From Komagataella phaffii GS115 (taxonomy: Eukaryota; Ascomycota; Pichiomycetes; Pichiales; Pichiaceae): a DNA stretch of 64,000 nt. The stretch covers positions 1,054,001 through 1,118,000 of the forward strand of contig NC_012963.1 of the NCBI RefSeq assembly GCF_000027005.1, in the 5' to 3' direction. Below are positions 56,135 to 64,000 of this stretch, one piece after another. The first letter of the stretch is position 1, and the number at the start of each line of letters is the position of its first letter. The notes under the pieces are model-generated. The model was given only the letters and a program-made list of their open reading frames with translations, was not told where the DNA came from and made no database searches. The position numbers and the translations under genes are program-made.

Positions 56135-56627
56135 ATCAACAAGGTGTGAAACAAGCCGGCAAATCCACAGATTGGCGGTAATTTATATTTCTTGTTCAAT
56201 TTATCACCTTGCATGGTTACAGAAATTCGTAGCACAGGTAACGCGAAATTGTACTGTTCAAAACGCGAGTTAACCTGATACCCCTTCCCGGGATTCGAAG
56301 ACAAGAAAGAACACTTGAAAGACCCCACTGGGCTCAGAATACTTTGTTTGATCTTCGCTGAGCCCACGCCACCGTTACTTGTTTAACGTTAGTATATTCT
56401 CAACTAGCTTGTCTAGACAAATAGAACGCAATATTTAGCACCTAACAATATCTGAAACAAACATCCAAACATCACCCCTTTATTGCCAAATCTAGCAATC
56501 CCTATCCACTAATAAACTTTTGAATCCTTTACACGGTTTTATGTGAACTGGTACCTGGGGGGCACCACCAAACATATGCTGTCATTAAAACGCCTGCGCA
56601 CGACATCGCCAGAAAAAATGATTCCTC
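56135..56627. promoter_or_regulatory. Promoter of the CRIB gene and 3' end of PIB1
   Basis: Both genes are on the minus strand. The stretch is A/T-rich; a minus-strand frame at 56056-56367 overlaps the CRIB gene start in another frame and looks spurious. No gene or RNA is supported. Confidence 0.4.
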
Positions 56628-57299
56628 CTAGTAGTAGTGTATTGTGTGAACAGGACATTCACAGACACCCTTCTTGTTTATCCAGTCTTTTATACACTGA
56701 TAATGGAATAAACATAGACATTCCAACCGACCTACCTTGTCACCATAAACAATGTCATCTAAACAGATCACACACTCGTTTGGGGTTTCCTTGACATCTT
56801 TATAGTTGTAGACAAGCATTCTATTGAGTGTGCGAGTGCCCTTGGGAGATCCGATAAACTCATTATCCTGAATACACTGGTCTATGTGGTCTATTCTTTC
56901 TTGATCTGAGAATGTCAATAATGATTCGTTACACACAGGGCAGGTATGTGACAAAGATGAGGTAGACTTGTTCATCAAACGGTCCTTGTCGTTGACAGAA
57001 GAGTTTACACTACTGGAACTCTGGTTTGTTTCCAGCAGGCATCGTTTTAGTGTCTTTACTTCCAAATGACACTTGTCGCATGTACGATGAGGCACATGTG
57101 GTGTCTCCAAAAATATCTGTGAGGGTGGAGAAACAACGTAGGTGGAAGGCAAATACTTGATGAAGTTATTGGAGCAACGATTGCACACCAAGTGACCACA
57201 CCTCCGGCAATGATGTCTTCGCTTTAGCAAAGTGAACTTTGAGTGGCAAATATGACACTGTGTTGAATCACTGTCAGGCTGCCATGCCGGTACGTTCAT
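56628..57299 (-). CDS. PIB1: FYVE-RING ubiquitin ligase Pib1
   Basis: The 223-residue protein has an N-terminal FYVE finger (about 12-90) with CHIC, the RRHHCRRCG motif that binds PI3P, and later CDKC. A second small Cys cluster (CPVC ... HIDQC) follows, and then a C-terminal RING (ECVICLDDIVYGD ... CLFHYQCIKDWI ... CECPVH). This is Pib1, an endosome and vacuole-membrane E3 that ubiquitinates sorting cargo. It is shorter than Saccharomyces Pib1 (286) but has all domains. Confidence 0.95.
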   Translation of the reverse strand: MNVPAWQPDSDSTQCHICHSKFTLLKRRHHCRRCGHLVCNRCSNNFIKYLPSTYVVSPPSQIFLETPHVPHRTCDKCHLEVKTLKRCLLETNQSSSSVNSSVNDKDRLMNKSTSSLSHTCPVCNESLLTFSDQERIDHIDQCIQDNEFIGSPKGTRTLNRMLVYNYKDVKETPNECVICLDDIVYGDKVGRLECLCLFHYQCIKDWINKKGVCECPVHTIHYY

Positions 57300-57534
57300 C
57301 TTCTATGGTTGGGTTATGGTTGGATAATTTGAATCGGAAACAAAGAAGGCTTCTATCTATAGATAAGGAACAAAGTATATAAAATTAGATAATGTGGAGA
57401 AACGAGGTCGGGTAAGAAGCGAATTGAGGTAGACTTAGTAAAAGTCAACTGACCCTCGCCTTGGCTCGAAGGATCAAATCCCTACTGATATTCCTGATAT
57501 ATTATCAATTTATACTAGTCACTCCTACGTATAT

Positions 57535-58761
57535 CTATTCACTGTAAAGATCACTGTCATTTTCATAGTCTTCAGGGCGAAGATCAACTTCCTCGTCACT
57601 CTCGTCGGCACTATTATCATTCTCAGGCACAGCCGAACCATTGGCTTCATACTTTTCCTTCTGTCTTTTTCTTCTCTCTTGCTTCTTGGCCAGTTTCTTG
57701 TCCACATTCTCCTTTTGGATCTTTCTACGCTTCGCCTTCTCACTTTCCTTCTGAGACAGCCTCTTCTTCTGCTGTATAATTTCGGAGTCAGATTTTTTAA
57801 CATATCTATGGTACAACACTTCTCCGTCACAGACCCCAGCTTCGATTTTCACTAGTTCCATTCTCAAACGAGGTCCAAGCTCAACTAATTTGATGGCCTT
57901 CTTTCTAATATTGTTGGCACCTCCCTCGTTCTTAATAACTTTGGCCTTAGTCAGTGATTCAGTCTCGTCAACCTGCACCAAAGACTCTTCATCTTCAACC
58001 TCTGACTCGCTGGTGTAACCCAGATGATGACTATCTTCTAAAATTTCACTAATATCTTTGATATTTCCAAGATTTGGCATTTTCTTGTTCTTCTTGATTT
58101 TAGCATTCAGTATTTTTTTCAGATTCTTATTTACATCGACTACCTTGGTATCAATGGCATAGTGACGAAGATTAATCTCCCCTGTTTCCTTGTCCTTGTT
58201 AATCATCAAAACTCGACGAATACTGTCGACGTTTATCTTTTCTGGCATGATTGGTGGGAACATGTTCTGGAATTGGGTTATCATCACCTTTTCATGAGGT
58301 TCAGCGACCTTAGGATTGGCAAATCCATTCATCACCAATAATGGAGGTCTTTGAAAAATGGTGGAACTCTTTCCCACCATTTTTGGATGCTTCAAGGTTT
58401 TCACAATGTCCTTCACTAGACTGTATTCTTTGATTCTGTAAGTAGTGGTAGGACCTTTAGACATACTTGCAAGACGTAAATGACAGTTTGCGGTCTTTTC
58501 GTTTTGAGACAGAGTCATAAGCTGAGTCACACCCAATGGTCCACACATGACAACGTAATCCTTTAAACAGTTCTTTCTTCTTTCTCTCAGATTAATTGCA
58601 GTATGAGGTTGCATCAATACTCTTAAATCCAAACTCAATTGTTGCAGCGAAGGGTTGTGAAAAGAGCTTCCAACTCTAATGATCATGGACTTTGGAACAT
58701 TAACATCTTCTTCCTCTACCGGTTGCTGGTCCTTCTTGAGAGGAGCTGCTTTGTTGGCCAT
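57535..58761 (-). CDS. SSF1: Brix-domain ribosome assembly factor Ssf1
   Basis: The 408-residue protein has a Brix domain (about 22-255) with SMIIRVGSSFHNPSLQQLSLDLR, LKDYVVMCGPLGVTQLMTLS and RPPLLVMNGF. A Lys/Arg-rich tail of about 100 residues then ends in acidic runs. This is Ssf1/Ssf2, which with Rrp15 and Rrp14 guides early 60S subunit maturation in the nucleolus. It is divergent from RRP3 across a 355-base promoter; the same pair is divergent in Saccharomyces (YHR065C/YHR066W). Confidence 0.95.
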   Translation of the reverse strand: MANKAAPLKKDQQPVEEEDVNVPKSMIIRVGSSFHNPSLQQLSLDLRVLMQPHTAINLRERRKNCLKDYVVMCGPLGVTQLMTLSQNEKTANCHLRLASMSKGPTTTYRIKEYSLVKDIVKTLKHPKMVGKSSTIFQRPPLLVMNGFANPKVAEPHEKVMITQFQNMFPPIMPEKINVDSIRRVLMINKDKETGEINLRHYAIDTKVVDVNKNLKKILNAKIKKNKKMPNLGNIKDISEILEDSHHLGYTSESEVEDEESLVQVDETESLTKAKVIKNEGGANNIRKKAIKLVELGPRLRMELVKIEAGVCDGEVLYHRYVKKSDSEIIQQKKRLSQKESEKAKRRKIQKENVDKKLAKKQERRKRQKEKYEANGSAVPENDNSADESDEEVDLRPEDYENDSDLYSE

Positions 58762-58831
58762 GTTTCTGTGTATTAGTATTCTTGAAGAAGAAAATTATTC
58801 TCTTTGCTTGAATTTTTTTTTCCCAATCCAA

Positions 58832-58839
58832 TCACGTGA
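58832..58839. promoter_or_regulatory. TCACGTGA palindrome near SSF1
   Basis: An exact Cbf1/bHLH-type E-box about 70 bases upstream of SSF1. Binding is inferred from the motif. Confidence 0.55.
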
Positions 58840-59016
58840 CAAGTCAAGTGTTTTGATGATGAAAGATAAAAGATGGGAACGAAGTGGATACAAGAGTTGA
58901 AAAGCTCCGGTAGTTAGAGTAACTGTCCAACCTCTATGAACTTACTTCCTTACTTGATAACATGCTTGTCTTCGAATGTCCAGGGGTACTTAAACGTACC
59001 TCATCAGTCAATTAAA

Positions 59017-59024
59017 TCACGTGA
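59017..59024. promoter_or_regulatory. TCACGTGA palindrome near RRP3
   Basis: The second copy of the octamer, about 95 bases upstream of RRP3. Binding is inferred from the motif. Confidence 0.55.
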
Positions 59025-59116
59025 TCCTATCTATGAATTTTTTTGGATTTCAGAAATTTTCTCTGCAGTTTTTTTATCTTCCTTAACACCTTGAACGCAT
59101 TCTTCGCAAAGCAACA

Positions 59117-60553
59117 ATGTCCCCCAGTGTAACCAAGAAGGTTCAAAAGGTCAAGAAGCCCTCATCGAAGTCAAATACAAATGAGCTGATACGTAAAATC
59201 AAGGAAAAGGCAGAGGCTCAGAAGATCCCGGAGCCAGAAAAAACTGAGACTGTAGGTGCAGACGAAACTCTAGAACCAAAGGAAGAAGATAAAATAGACG
59301 ATACAGTTGAAGAACCAGAACAGAAATATGAAAGCTTCAACGACTTTGGCCTTGTCCCTGAAATTTTAGAGGCTTGTGAGAAGCTTAAATACACCAAGCC
59401 AACTCCAATTCAAGCTGAATCCATCCCATACGCTTTGAAAGGAAGAGATATAATTGGGTTGGCACAGACTGGTTCCGGTAAAACAGCTGCGTTTGCTATT
59501 CCTGTTTTGCAATCGCTTTATGAGCAGGCAACTCCATTCTTTTGCTGTGTCTTGGCTCCCACAAGAGAGCTAGCATATCAAATCAAGGAAACCTTTGACT
59601 CTCTAGGAAGTGGCATGGGATTACGTTCTGTTTGTATTGTCGGTGGTATGGATATGATTGACCAGGCCAAGGATCTAATGAGAAAACCCCATGTGATTGT
59701 AGCTACCCCAGGGAGACTAATGGACCACTTGGAAAACACTAAGGGGTTTTCTCTGAAAGCATTGAAATATCTGATTATGGACGAAGCAGATAGGTTGCTA
59801 GACTTGGAATTTGGACCAGCGATTGACAAAGTTTTGAAACTAATACCAAGAGAGAGATCGACATATCTTTTCTCTGCCACAATGACCAATAAAATTGAAA
59901 AATTACAGAGAGCTTCGTTAGTAGATCCGATCAAGGTTTCGGTATCTTCCAAATACAGTACTGTCGACTCTTTGATCCAGTCACTGATGGTTGTGCCAGA
60001 CGGTTATAAGAACACCTTTTTGATCTATCTGCTCAACAAATATCAAAACAAATCCATTATAATATTTACCAGGACTTGTGCCCATGCCCAGAGAACTGCG
60101 CTTTTGGCACGACTGATGGACTTTAGTGCTATTCCACTACATGGACAATTAAATCAATCACAAAGGCTTGGAGCCCTAAACAAATTCAAGGCCAGAGAAA
60201 GAACGATCCTGGTAGCTACCGATGTTGCAGCAAGAGGGCTAGATATTCCTATGGTCGATGTCGTCATCAACTTTGACATCCCCACAGACTCGAAAGCCTA
60301 CATCCATAGAGTGGGCCGTACTGCAAGAGCTGGTCGGTCCGGTCGCTCAATCTCATTGGTCACACAATATGACTTGGAACTAATCCTTAGAGTGGAGAGT
60401 GTTCTTGGTATGAAACTTCCAAAGGATGTCCCTCCGAGAGACGAAATTCTATCCCTTCATAATACTGTTGAAAAGTTCCACAACGAAGCTGTAAGACAGA
60501 TCAAAGAACACCAGAATCGTCCATCAGGAAAAAGATCTAAGAAAAGGGATTAG
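59117..60553 (+). CDS. RRP3: DEAD-box RNA helicase Rrp3
   Basis: The 478-residue protein has the full set of DEAD-box motifs: the Q-motif ([10 protein letters not shown]), AQTGSGKT near residue 118, [13 protein letters not shown] near 223, SAT, and the C-terminal [11 protein letters not shown] and [13 protein letters not shown]. The N-terminus is basic and charged. It matches Rrp3/DDX47, needed for 18S rRNA processing in the nucleolus. It is divergent from SSF1. The first ATG gives about the family length (501 in Saccharomyces). Confidence 0.93.
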   Translation: MSPSVTKKVQKVKKPSSKSNTNELIRKIKEKAEAQKIPEPEKTETVGADETLEPKEEDKIDDTVEEPEQKYESFNDFGLVPEILEACEKLKYTKPTPIQAESIPYALKGRDIIGLAQTGSGKTAAFAIPVLQSLYEQATPFFCCVLAPTRELAYQIKETFDSLGSGMGLRSVCIVGGMDMIDQAKDLMRKPHVIVATPGRLMDHLENTKGFSLKALKYLIMDEADRLLDLEFGPAIDKVLKLIPRERSTYLFSATMTNKIEKLQRASLVDPIKVSVSSKYSTVDSLIQSLMVVPDGYKNTFLIYLLNKYQNKSIIIFTRTCAHAQRTALLARLMDFSAIPLHGQLNQSQRLGALNKFKARERTILVATDVAARGLDIPMVDVVINFDIPTDSKAYIHRVGRTARAGRSGRSISLVTQYDLELILRVESVLGMKLPKDVPPRDEILSLHNTVEKFHNEAVRQIKEHQNRPSGKRSKKRD

Positions 60554-60880
60554 TTGCGAGTGAGATCTCTGTCATGTAGTGTATTACATATCGGCATAAT
60601 TTCGGCCCTGCACATATAGGTAGTAGGTATGGAGACCGATTTAGGTGGCTTTAACGGGTGTCACCCTTTTTCCACGTCAAATTTGTTTTTTTTTTAGCTG
60701 ATCGAATCCACTTTAAGCCATTCATTGCCTTGATTGGACGGCACTGTGACCCTAAAATTTTTCAGTCACATTAAAGAAGCGGAAAGTCCCCACATACGCC
60801 CTTTTTATACCCATACTTAATTCCGCTCATCGTCCGTTCAGGAACTTTTCATTCGTTCGTTGCTATTATTTTCGCCTGAA
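60554..60880 (+). promoter_or_regulatory. RRP3 3' end and UTR2 promoter
   Basis: This contains a T-rich run (60685-60697) and a TTTTTATAC TATA-like box near 60802-60810, about 75 bases before the UTR2 start. No gene is seen. Confidence 0.4.
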
Positions 60881-62227
60881 ATGAGACCAGTGCTTTCGTT
60901 ATTACTCTTGCTGGCTTCTTCGGTACTCGCTGACGAGGTCATTGAATGCGATGCTGACAACAAGTGCCCTGAAGATAAACCATGTTGTAGTCAATATGGA
61001 GTATGTGGGACTGGTGTGAATTGTCTAGGAGGATGTGACCCTAGACATTCTTTCAACGCGTCCGCATGTTTACCCATGCCAGTTTGTCGTGACGTGGATT
61101 TGAAGGCTAGCACTGATGCTTTCGAAATTGATACCAACTACCTTGGTGATGCTAATGAAACCGACTGGGTTTACAACGGTTATCTAATAGATTATGACGA
61201 CTCAGTATTGTTGGCCATGCCCAAGGAGTCTTATGGTACCGTTGTGTCTTCCACCTTCTATGTGTGGTACGGAAAAATCACAGCTACTCTTAAGACTTCC
61301 AGAGGTGCCGGTGTTGTCACGTCTTTCATTTTATTCTCCAATGTGCATGATGAAATCGATTGGGAATTTGTTGGTTATAATCTAAGTCAAGTCGAAACGA
61401 ACTACTACTACCAGGGTGTCTTGAACTATACCAACGGTCGTAATGTTTCCCTAGAGGAGGACGTCAATTCCTTTGAATACTTCCACGATTATGAAATTGA
61501 CTGGAAGGAAGACGTCATAACCTGGTCTATTGACGGCGACGTTGTCAGGACACTGAAAAAGGAAGACACTTATAACGAAACTACAGACAAATACATGTTT
61601 CCTCAAACTCCATCGAGGGTTCAGTTATCCATCTGGCCGGCTGGTGCTGAATCCAATGCGATAGGTACAGTTTCTTGGGCTGGTGGAAACGTTGACTGGG
61701 ATTCCGAAGACATCCAAGACCCAGGATACTTTTACTACACGTTGAAAGAGCTGACTGTTGAGTGTTATGACGTCCCAGATGGTACCGAGGAAGATGGTGA
61801 ATTGGCATATTACTTCAAAGAGTCCGATGCTTTTGACCAAGGGGATATCATAATTACTAATAACAGCACCAAAATAAAGTCTTTAGACGACACTGGCTTT
61901 GACCCCGATGAAGACGATGACGATGACGAATCCAGCAGTAGCAGCAGCAGCAGCAGCAGATCGTCTTCAAGTTCTTCAAGGACCGGCAGTTCATCTACAT
62001 CCAGTGCTACTTCCACTTCCACTTCTAACTCAAATGATGATGATGATAACAATAATTCGTCTCCTACTACTTCGTCTGGCACTTCCTCCGCAGCTTCCGG
62101 ATTCGTTCAAAATATGAGCCAAACTTCAGGCTCTTCATCAGCAACGTCAAATAATGCCGCTGCCTCTCTTTCAGCTGGTTTCCTTACTACTATTTCCTTT
62201 TTTGCATCTGTATTAGGATTCCTTTAG
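60881..62227 (+). CDS. UTR2: Chitin-glucan transglycosylase Utr2/Crh2
   Basis: The 448-residue precursor has a signal peptide (MRPVLSLLLLLASSVLA) and a Cys-rich chitin-binding segment (about 22-65, CCSQYGVCGTG). A GH16 domain (about 80-310) follows, with the catalytic core DEIDWEF. The tail is a Ser/Asp-rich stretch and a hydrophobic end (SAGFLTTISFFASVLGF) typical of GPI anchoring. Crh/Utr2 enzymes link chitin to beta-glucan in the cell wall. The CBM18-type segment favours Utr2 over Crh1. I chose the Met at 60881, which begins the signal peptide; upstream codons lack an ATG. Confidence 0.92.
   Translation: MRPVLSLLLLLASSVLADEVIECDADNKCPEDKPCCSQYGVCGTGVNCLGGCDPRHSFNASACLPMPVCRDVDLKASTDAFEIDTNYLGDANETDWVYNGYLIDYDDSVLLAMPKESYGTVVSSTFYVWYGKITATLKTSRGAGVVTSFILFSNVHDEIDWEFVGYNLSQVETNYYYQGVLNYTNGRNVSLEEDVNSFEYFHDYEIDWKEDVITWSIDGDVVRTLKKEDTYNETTDKYMFPQTPSRVQLSIWPAGAESNAIGTVSWAGGNVDWDSEDIQDPGYFYYTLKELTVECYDVPDGTEEDGELAYYFKESDAFDQGDIIITNNSTKIKSLDDTGFDPDEDDDDDESSSSSSSSSRSSSSSSRTGSSSTSSATSTSTSNSNDDDDNNNSSPTTSSGTSSAASGFVQNMSQTSGSSSATSNNAAASLSAGFLTTISFFASVLGFL
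61933..61960 (+). repeat. AGC trinucleotide repeat in UTR2
   Basis: A near-perfect AGC microsatellite coding for a Ser run in the stalk between the GH16 domain and the GPI signal. It is a likely site of length variation between strains. Confidence 0.75.
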
Positions 62228-62528
62228 GATAGTAAACTAGTAAAATTACAATTTAAATTATTTGTCTAAGGCCATAAGAGACATTGGAATATATCTCTGA
62301 TACTAAACTCTTGAGTAACATTGGGGTAGTAAAGGCGAGAGCTTGCTTGCCCAAAGAAAGTCTAGATAAAGTACAATTGAGCTACTTCCAACTCTTCTGC
62401 GTCCTGTTCTCTCGTTGTCCCTGTAAACTTTCTCGCTTCTTGCGGTTTCGTTCCGGGTAACCCCATGTTTCAACGCGACAAGTGTTCCATTTGTCAAACA
62501 AACTACGACTATCCACCATCCATTCAAG
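62228..62528 (+). promoter_or_regulatory. UTR2 3' end and COP1 promoter
   Basis: This short intergenic region has an A/T-rich terminator side and a C/T-rich leader before COP1. No gene is supported; the 84-codon minus frame at 62303-62557 overlaps the COP1 start and is not protein-like. Confidence 0.4.
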
Positions 62529-64000
62529 ATGAAGATGCTAACCAAATTCGAATCCAAGTCTTCTAAGGCTAAGGGTGTAGCATTCCATCCTAAAAGGCCT
62601 TGGATACTTGTTTCGCTGCACTCGTCGACGATCCAATTATGGGATTACCGAATGGGTACGTTAATTGATCGTTTTGAAGATCACGACGGCCCTGTAAGAG
62701 GTGTCGACTTCCATCCTACTCAACCATACTTCGTTTCAGGAGGTGATGACTATTCTATTAAGGTGTGGAGTCTGCAAACCAGGAAATGTCTGTTTACACT
62801 TTCTGGACACCTGGATTACGTGAGAACTGTCTTTTTCCACTATGATTTACCATGGATCGTGTCTGCATCCGACGATCAAACCATTAGAATCTGGAATTGG
62901 CAAAATCGCCAGGAGATTGCTTGCTTGACTGGTCATAATCACTATGTTATGTCTGCCAAATTTCATCCATCAGAAGATTTGATTGTTAGCGCATCTCTGG
63001 ATCAAACAGTTCGTGTGTGGGATATTACAGGTCTGAGAAAGAAGCACAGTGCACCTGCCAACATGAGAAACACTTATGAAGATCAATTTGCTAGACAAAA
63101 TATGCCTCAGCAAGATATCTTTGGCAACACCGATGCTATGGTCAAGTATGTTTTGGAAGGTCATGATAAAGGTGTCAATTGGGCTGACTTCCACCCAACT
63201 TTGCCCCTGATTGTTTCTGGTGCTGATGATAGATTAGTGAAAATATGGAGAATGAGTGAACACAAGGCTTGGGAAGTTGATACCTGTAGAGGTCATACCA
63301 ACAACGTTCCATGTGTTTTGTTCCATCCAACACAGGATTTGATTATTTCAGTTGGTGAAGACAAAACCATCCGAACTTGGGACTTGAATAAACGTACACC
63401 GGTAAAACAATTCAAGCGTGACAATGATAGATTTTGGCTGATAGCAGCGCACCCCGAAATCAATTTATTCGCAACATGTCATGATTCTGGTGTCATGGTG
63501 TTCAAGCTTGACAGAGAAAGACCTGCTCACTCCGTTCACCAGGATTCTCTCTATTTTATCAACAATGAAAAGCAGGTCCAAGTTTATGACTACCGTACCA
63601 AAAAGGTCAGCTTACCTATGCTGTCTCTGAAAAAGATTGGCAAACCATGGACGAACTTCAAGACTTTGTCTTACAATCCTGCTGAACATTCAATTTTGAT
63701 AACTACTGGAGACGCTGATAACGCTTACTACGCATTGGTTTCTTTGCCAAAGGATGTTACTGGTGCTATTGAACCAACCAACATCCGTGAGGGAACTGCA
63801 AACTTTGCTTGTTTCATTGCCCGTAACAGGTTTGTGACATATGTCAAGTCTACTAAAACTTTGGAAGTATTAGATTTGAACAACTCTGTCACTAAATCGA
63901 TTAAATTGGATTACACTGTGAAAGATGTAGTTTATGCTGGACCGGGAACTGTACTTTTGTTAAGATCCAACAGTGTAATTCACTATGACGTTCAACAAAG
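62529..64000 (+). CDS. COP1: Coatomer alpha subunit, 5' part (runs past the window end)
   Basis: The reading frame is open from the ATG at 62529 to the last base, giving 490 residues of a protein expected to be about 1200. The start [21 protein letters not shown] matches alpha-COP. At least six WD repeats follow (for example [16 protein letters not shown] and [16 protein letters not shown]), forming the first beta-propeller that binds dilysine signals. Alpha-COP is in the COPI coat for Golgi-to-ER retrieval. The rest of the gene lies outside the window. Confidence 0.97.
   Translation, partial: MKMLTKFESKSSKAKGVAFHPKRPWILVSLHSSTIQLWDYRMGTLIDRFEDHDGPVRGVDFHPTQPYFVSGGDDYSIKVWSLQTRKCLFTLSGHLDYVRTVFFHYDLPWIVSASDDQTIRIWNWQNRQEIACLTGHNHYVMSAKFHPSEDLIVSASLDQTVRVWDITGLRKKHSAPANMRNTYEDQFARQNMPQQDIFGNTDAMVKYVLEGHDKGVNWADFHPTLPLIVSGADDRLVKIWRMSEHKAWEVDTCRGHTNNVPCVLFHPTQDLIISVGEDKTIRTWDLNKRTPVKQFKRDNDRFWLIAAHPEINLFATCHDSGVMVFKLDRERPAHSVHQDSLYFINNEKQVQVYDYRTKKVSLPMLSLKKIGKPWTNFKTLSYNPAEHSILITTGDADNAYYALVSLPKDVTGAIEPTNIREGTANFACFIARNRFVTYVKSTKTLEVLDLNNSVTKSIKLDYTVKDVVYAGPGTVLLLRSNSVIHYDVQQ

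Larger units (their letters stand above)
58762..59116. promoter_or_regulatory. Shared promoter of SSF1 and RRP3
   Basis: This bidirectional region holds two TCACGTGA palindromes at 58832-58839 and 59017-59024, roughly 70 bases from SSF1 and 95 from RRP3. T-rich and AAATTTT-type tracts occur near both starts. The symmetric placement suggests one common factor controls both ribosome-biogenesis genes. Confidence 0.6.

Noticed and set aside
56281..56300. Possible tRNA B box (ATTCGAA next to CCCGGG) near the CRIB gene
   Set aside because: No T-stem pairing, acceptor stem or A box at the right distance.
1..64000. Transposon, LTR, CRISPR-like array, viral insertion or gene cluster for a novel system
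   Set aside because: I found no long repeats, terminal repeats, transposase, reverse transcriptase or integrase-like frames, and no run of unknown genes. The region is conventional yeast nuclear DNA.

Overview
This window is ordinary nuclear DNA from a budding yeast. It is gene-dense, about 44 protein genes in 64 kb, almost all with clear yeast relatives. Introns are few, mostly short, and sit near the 5' ends of genes, with GTAAGT-type donors and exact TACTAAC branch sites. There is one intron-containing nuclear tRNA. The protein sequences and gene content (an ACR3 arsenite pump, xylitol dehydrogenase beside xylulokinase, PHO4, a chitin transglycosylase) fit a Komagataella (Pichia pastoris) type methylotrophic yeast. 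The genus is inference from similarity. Domain and family calls rest on motifs I can read; Saccharomyces systematic names are from memory.

Layout. 0.5-5 kb: INN1, RPC31, PGA2, ALF1 and LSM7, in the same order and orientation as Saccharomyces YNL152W to YNL147W. 5-14 kb: FUR1 and ARP1 (convergent), a tRNA-Tyr, an IFRD-family protein, PHO4, and the vacuolar SulP-type transporter VSB1. 14-24 kb: CPR5, dynamitin JNM1, the giant helicase SLH1, EFG1, GOT1 and HUA1. 24.3-25.8 kb is the longest stretch with no clear gene and carries a possible decayed gene. 25.8-30 kb: MIH1, IMP2, CCS1, an orphan membrane protein, and a YET/BAP31 protein. 30-35.5 kb: FUB1 (PI31), SOL3-type 6-phosphogluconolactonase, an LMBR1-family membrane protein and PTC6. 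35.7-41 kb: XYL2, SPC1 and XKS1, then ARR3. 41-45 kb: RNR1 and RPS27. 45-57 kb: two DAL5-family transporters, an orphan membrane protein, and a block matching Saccharomyces YDR306C to YDR313C (F-box/LRR protein, PMT-family mannosyltransferase, SRB7, GIC2, PIB1) with VMA22 and one transporter placed inside it. 57-64 kb: SSF1 and RRP3 (divergent ribosome-biogenesis pair), UTR2, and the 5' part of COP1, cut by the window end.

Functional links. XYL2 and XKS1 are consecutive steps of xylitol/xylulose use, with the unrelated signal peptidase gene SPC1 wedged between them and overlapping XKS1 by 40 bases. SSF1 and RRP3 share a promoter holding two TCACGTGA palindromes, and the same octamer lies just upstream of RPS27. 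RNR1 has MluI-type (ACGCGT) cell-cycle boxes.

I found no transposon, CRISPR-like array, virus or new defence-like system. The most interesting observations are gene-structure ones: the SPC1/XKS1 overlap, tiny first exons in LSM7, GOT1 and JNM1, an apparently mis-started FUB1, an unexplained 5' end on the F-box gene, and the protein-like relic at 24.4-25.0 kb.
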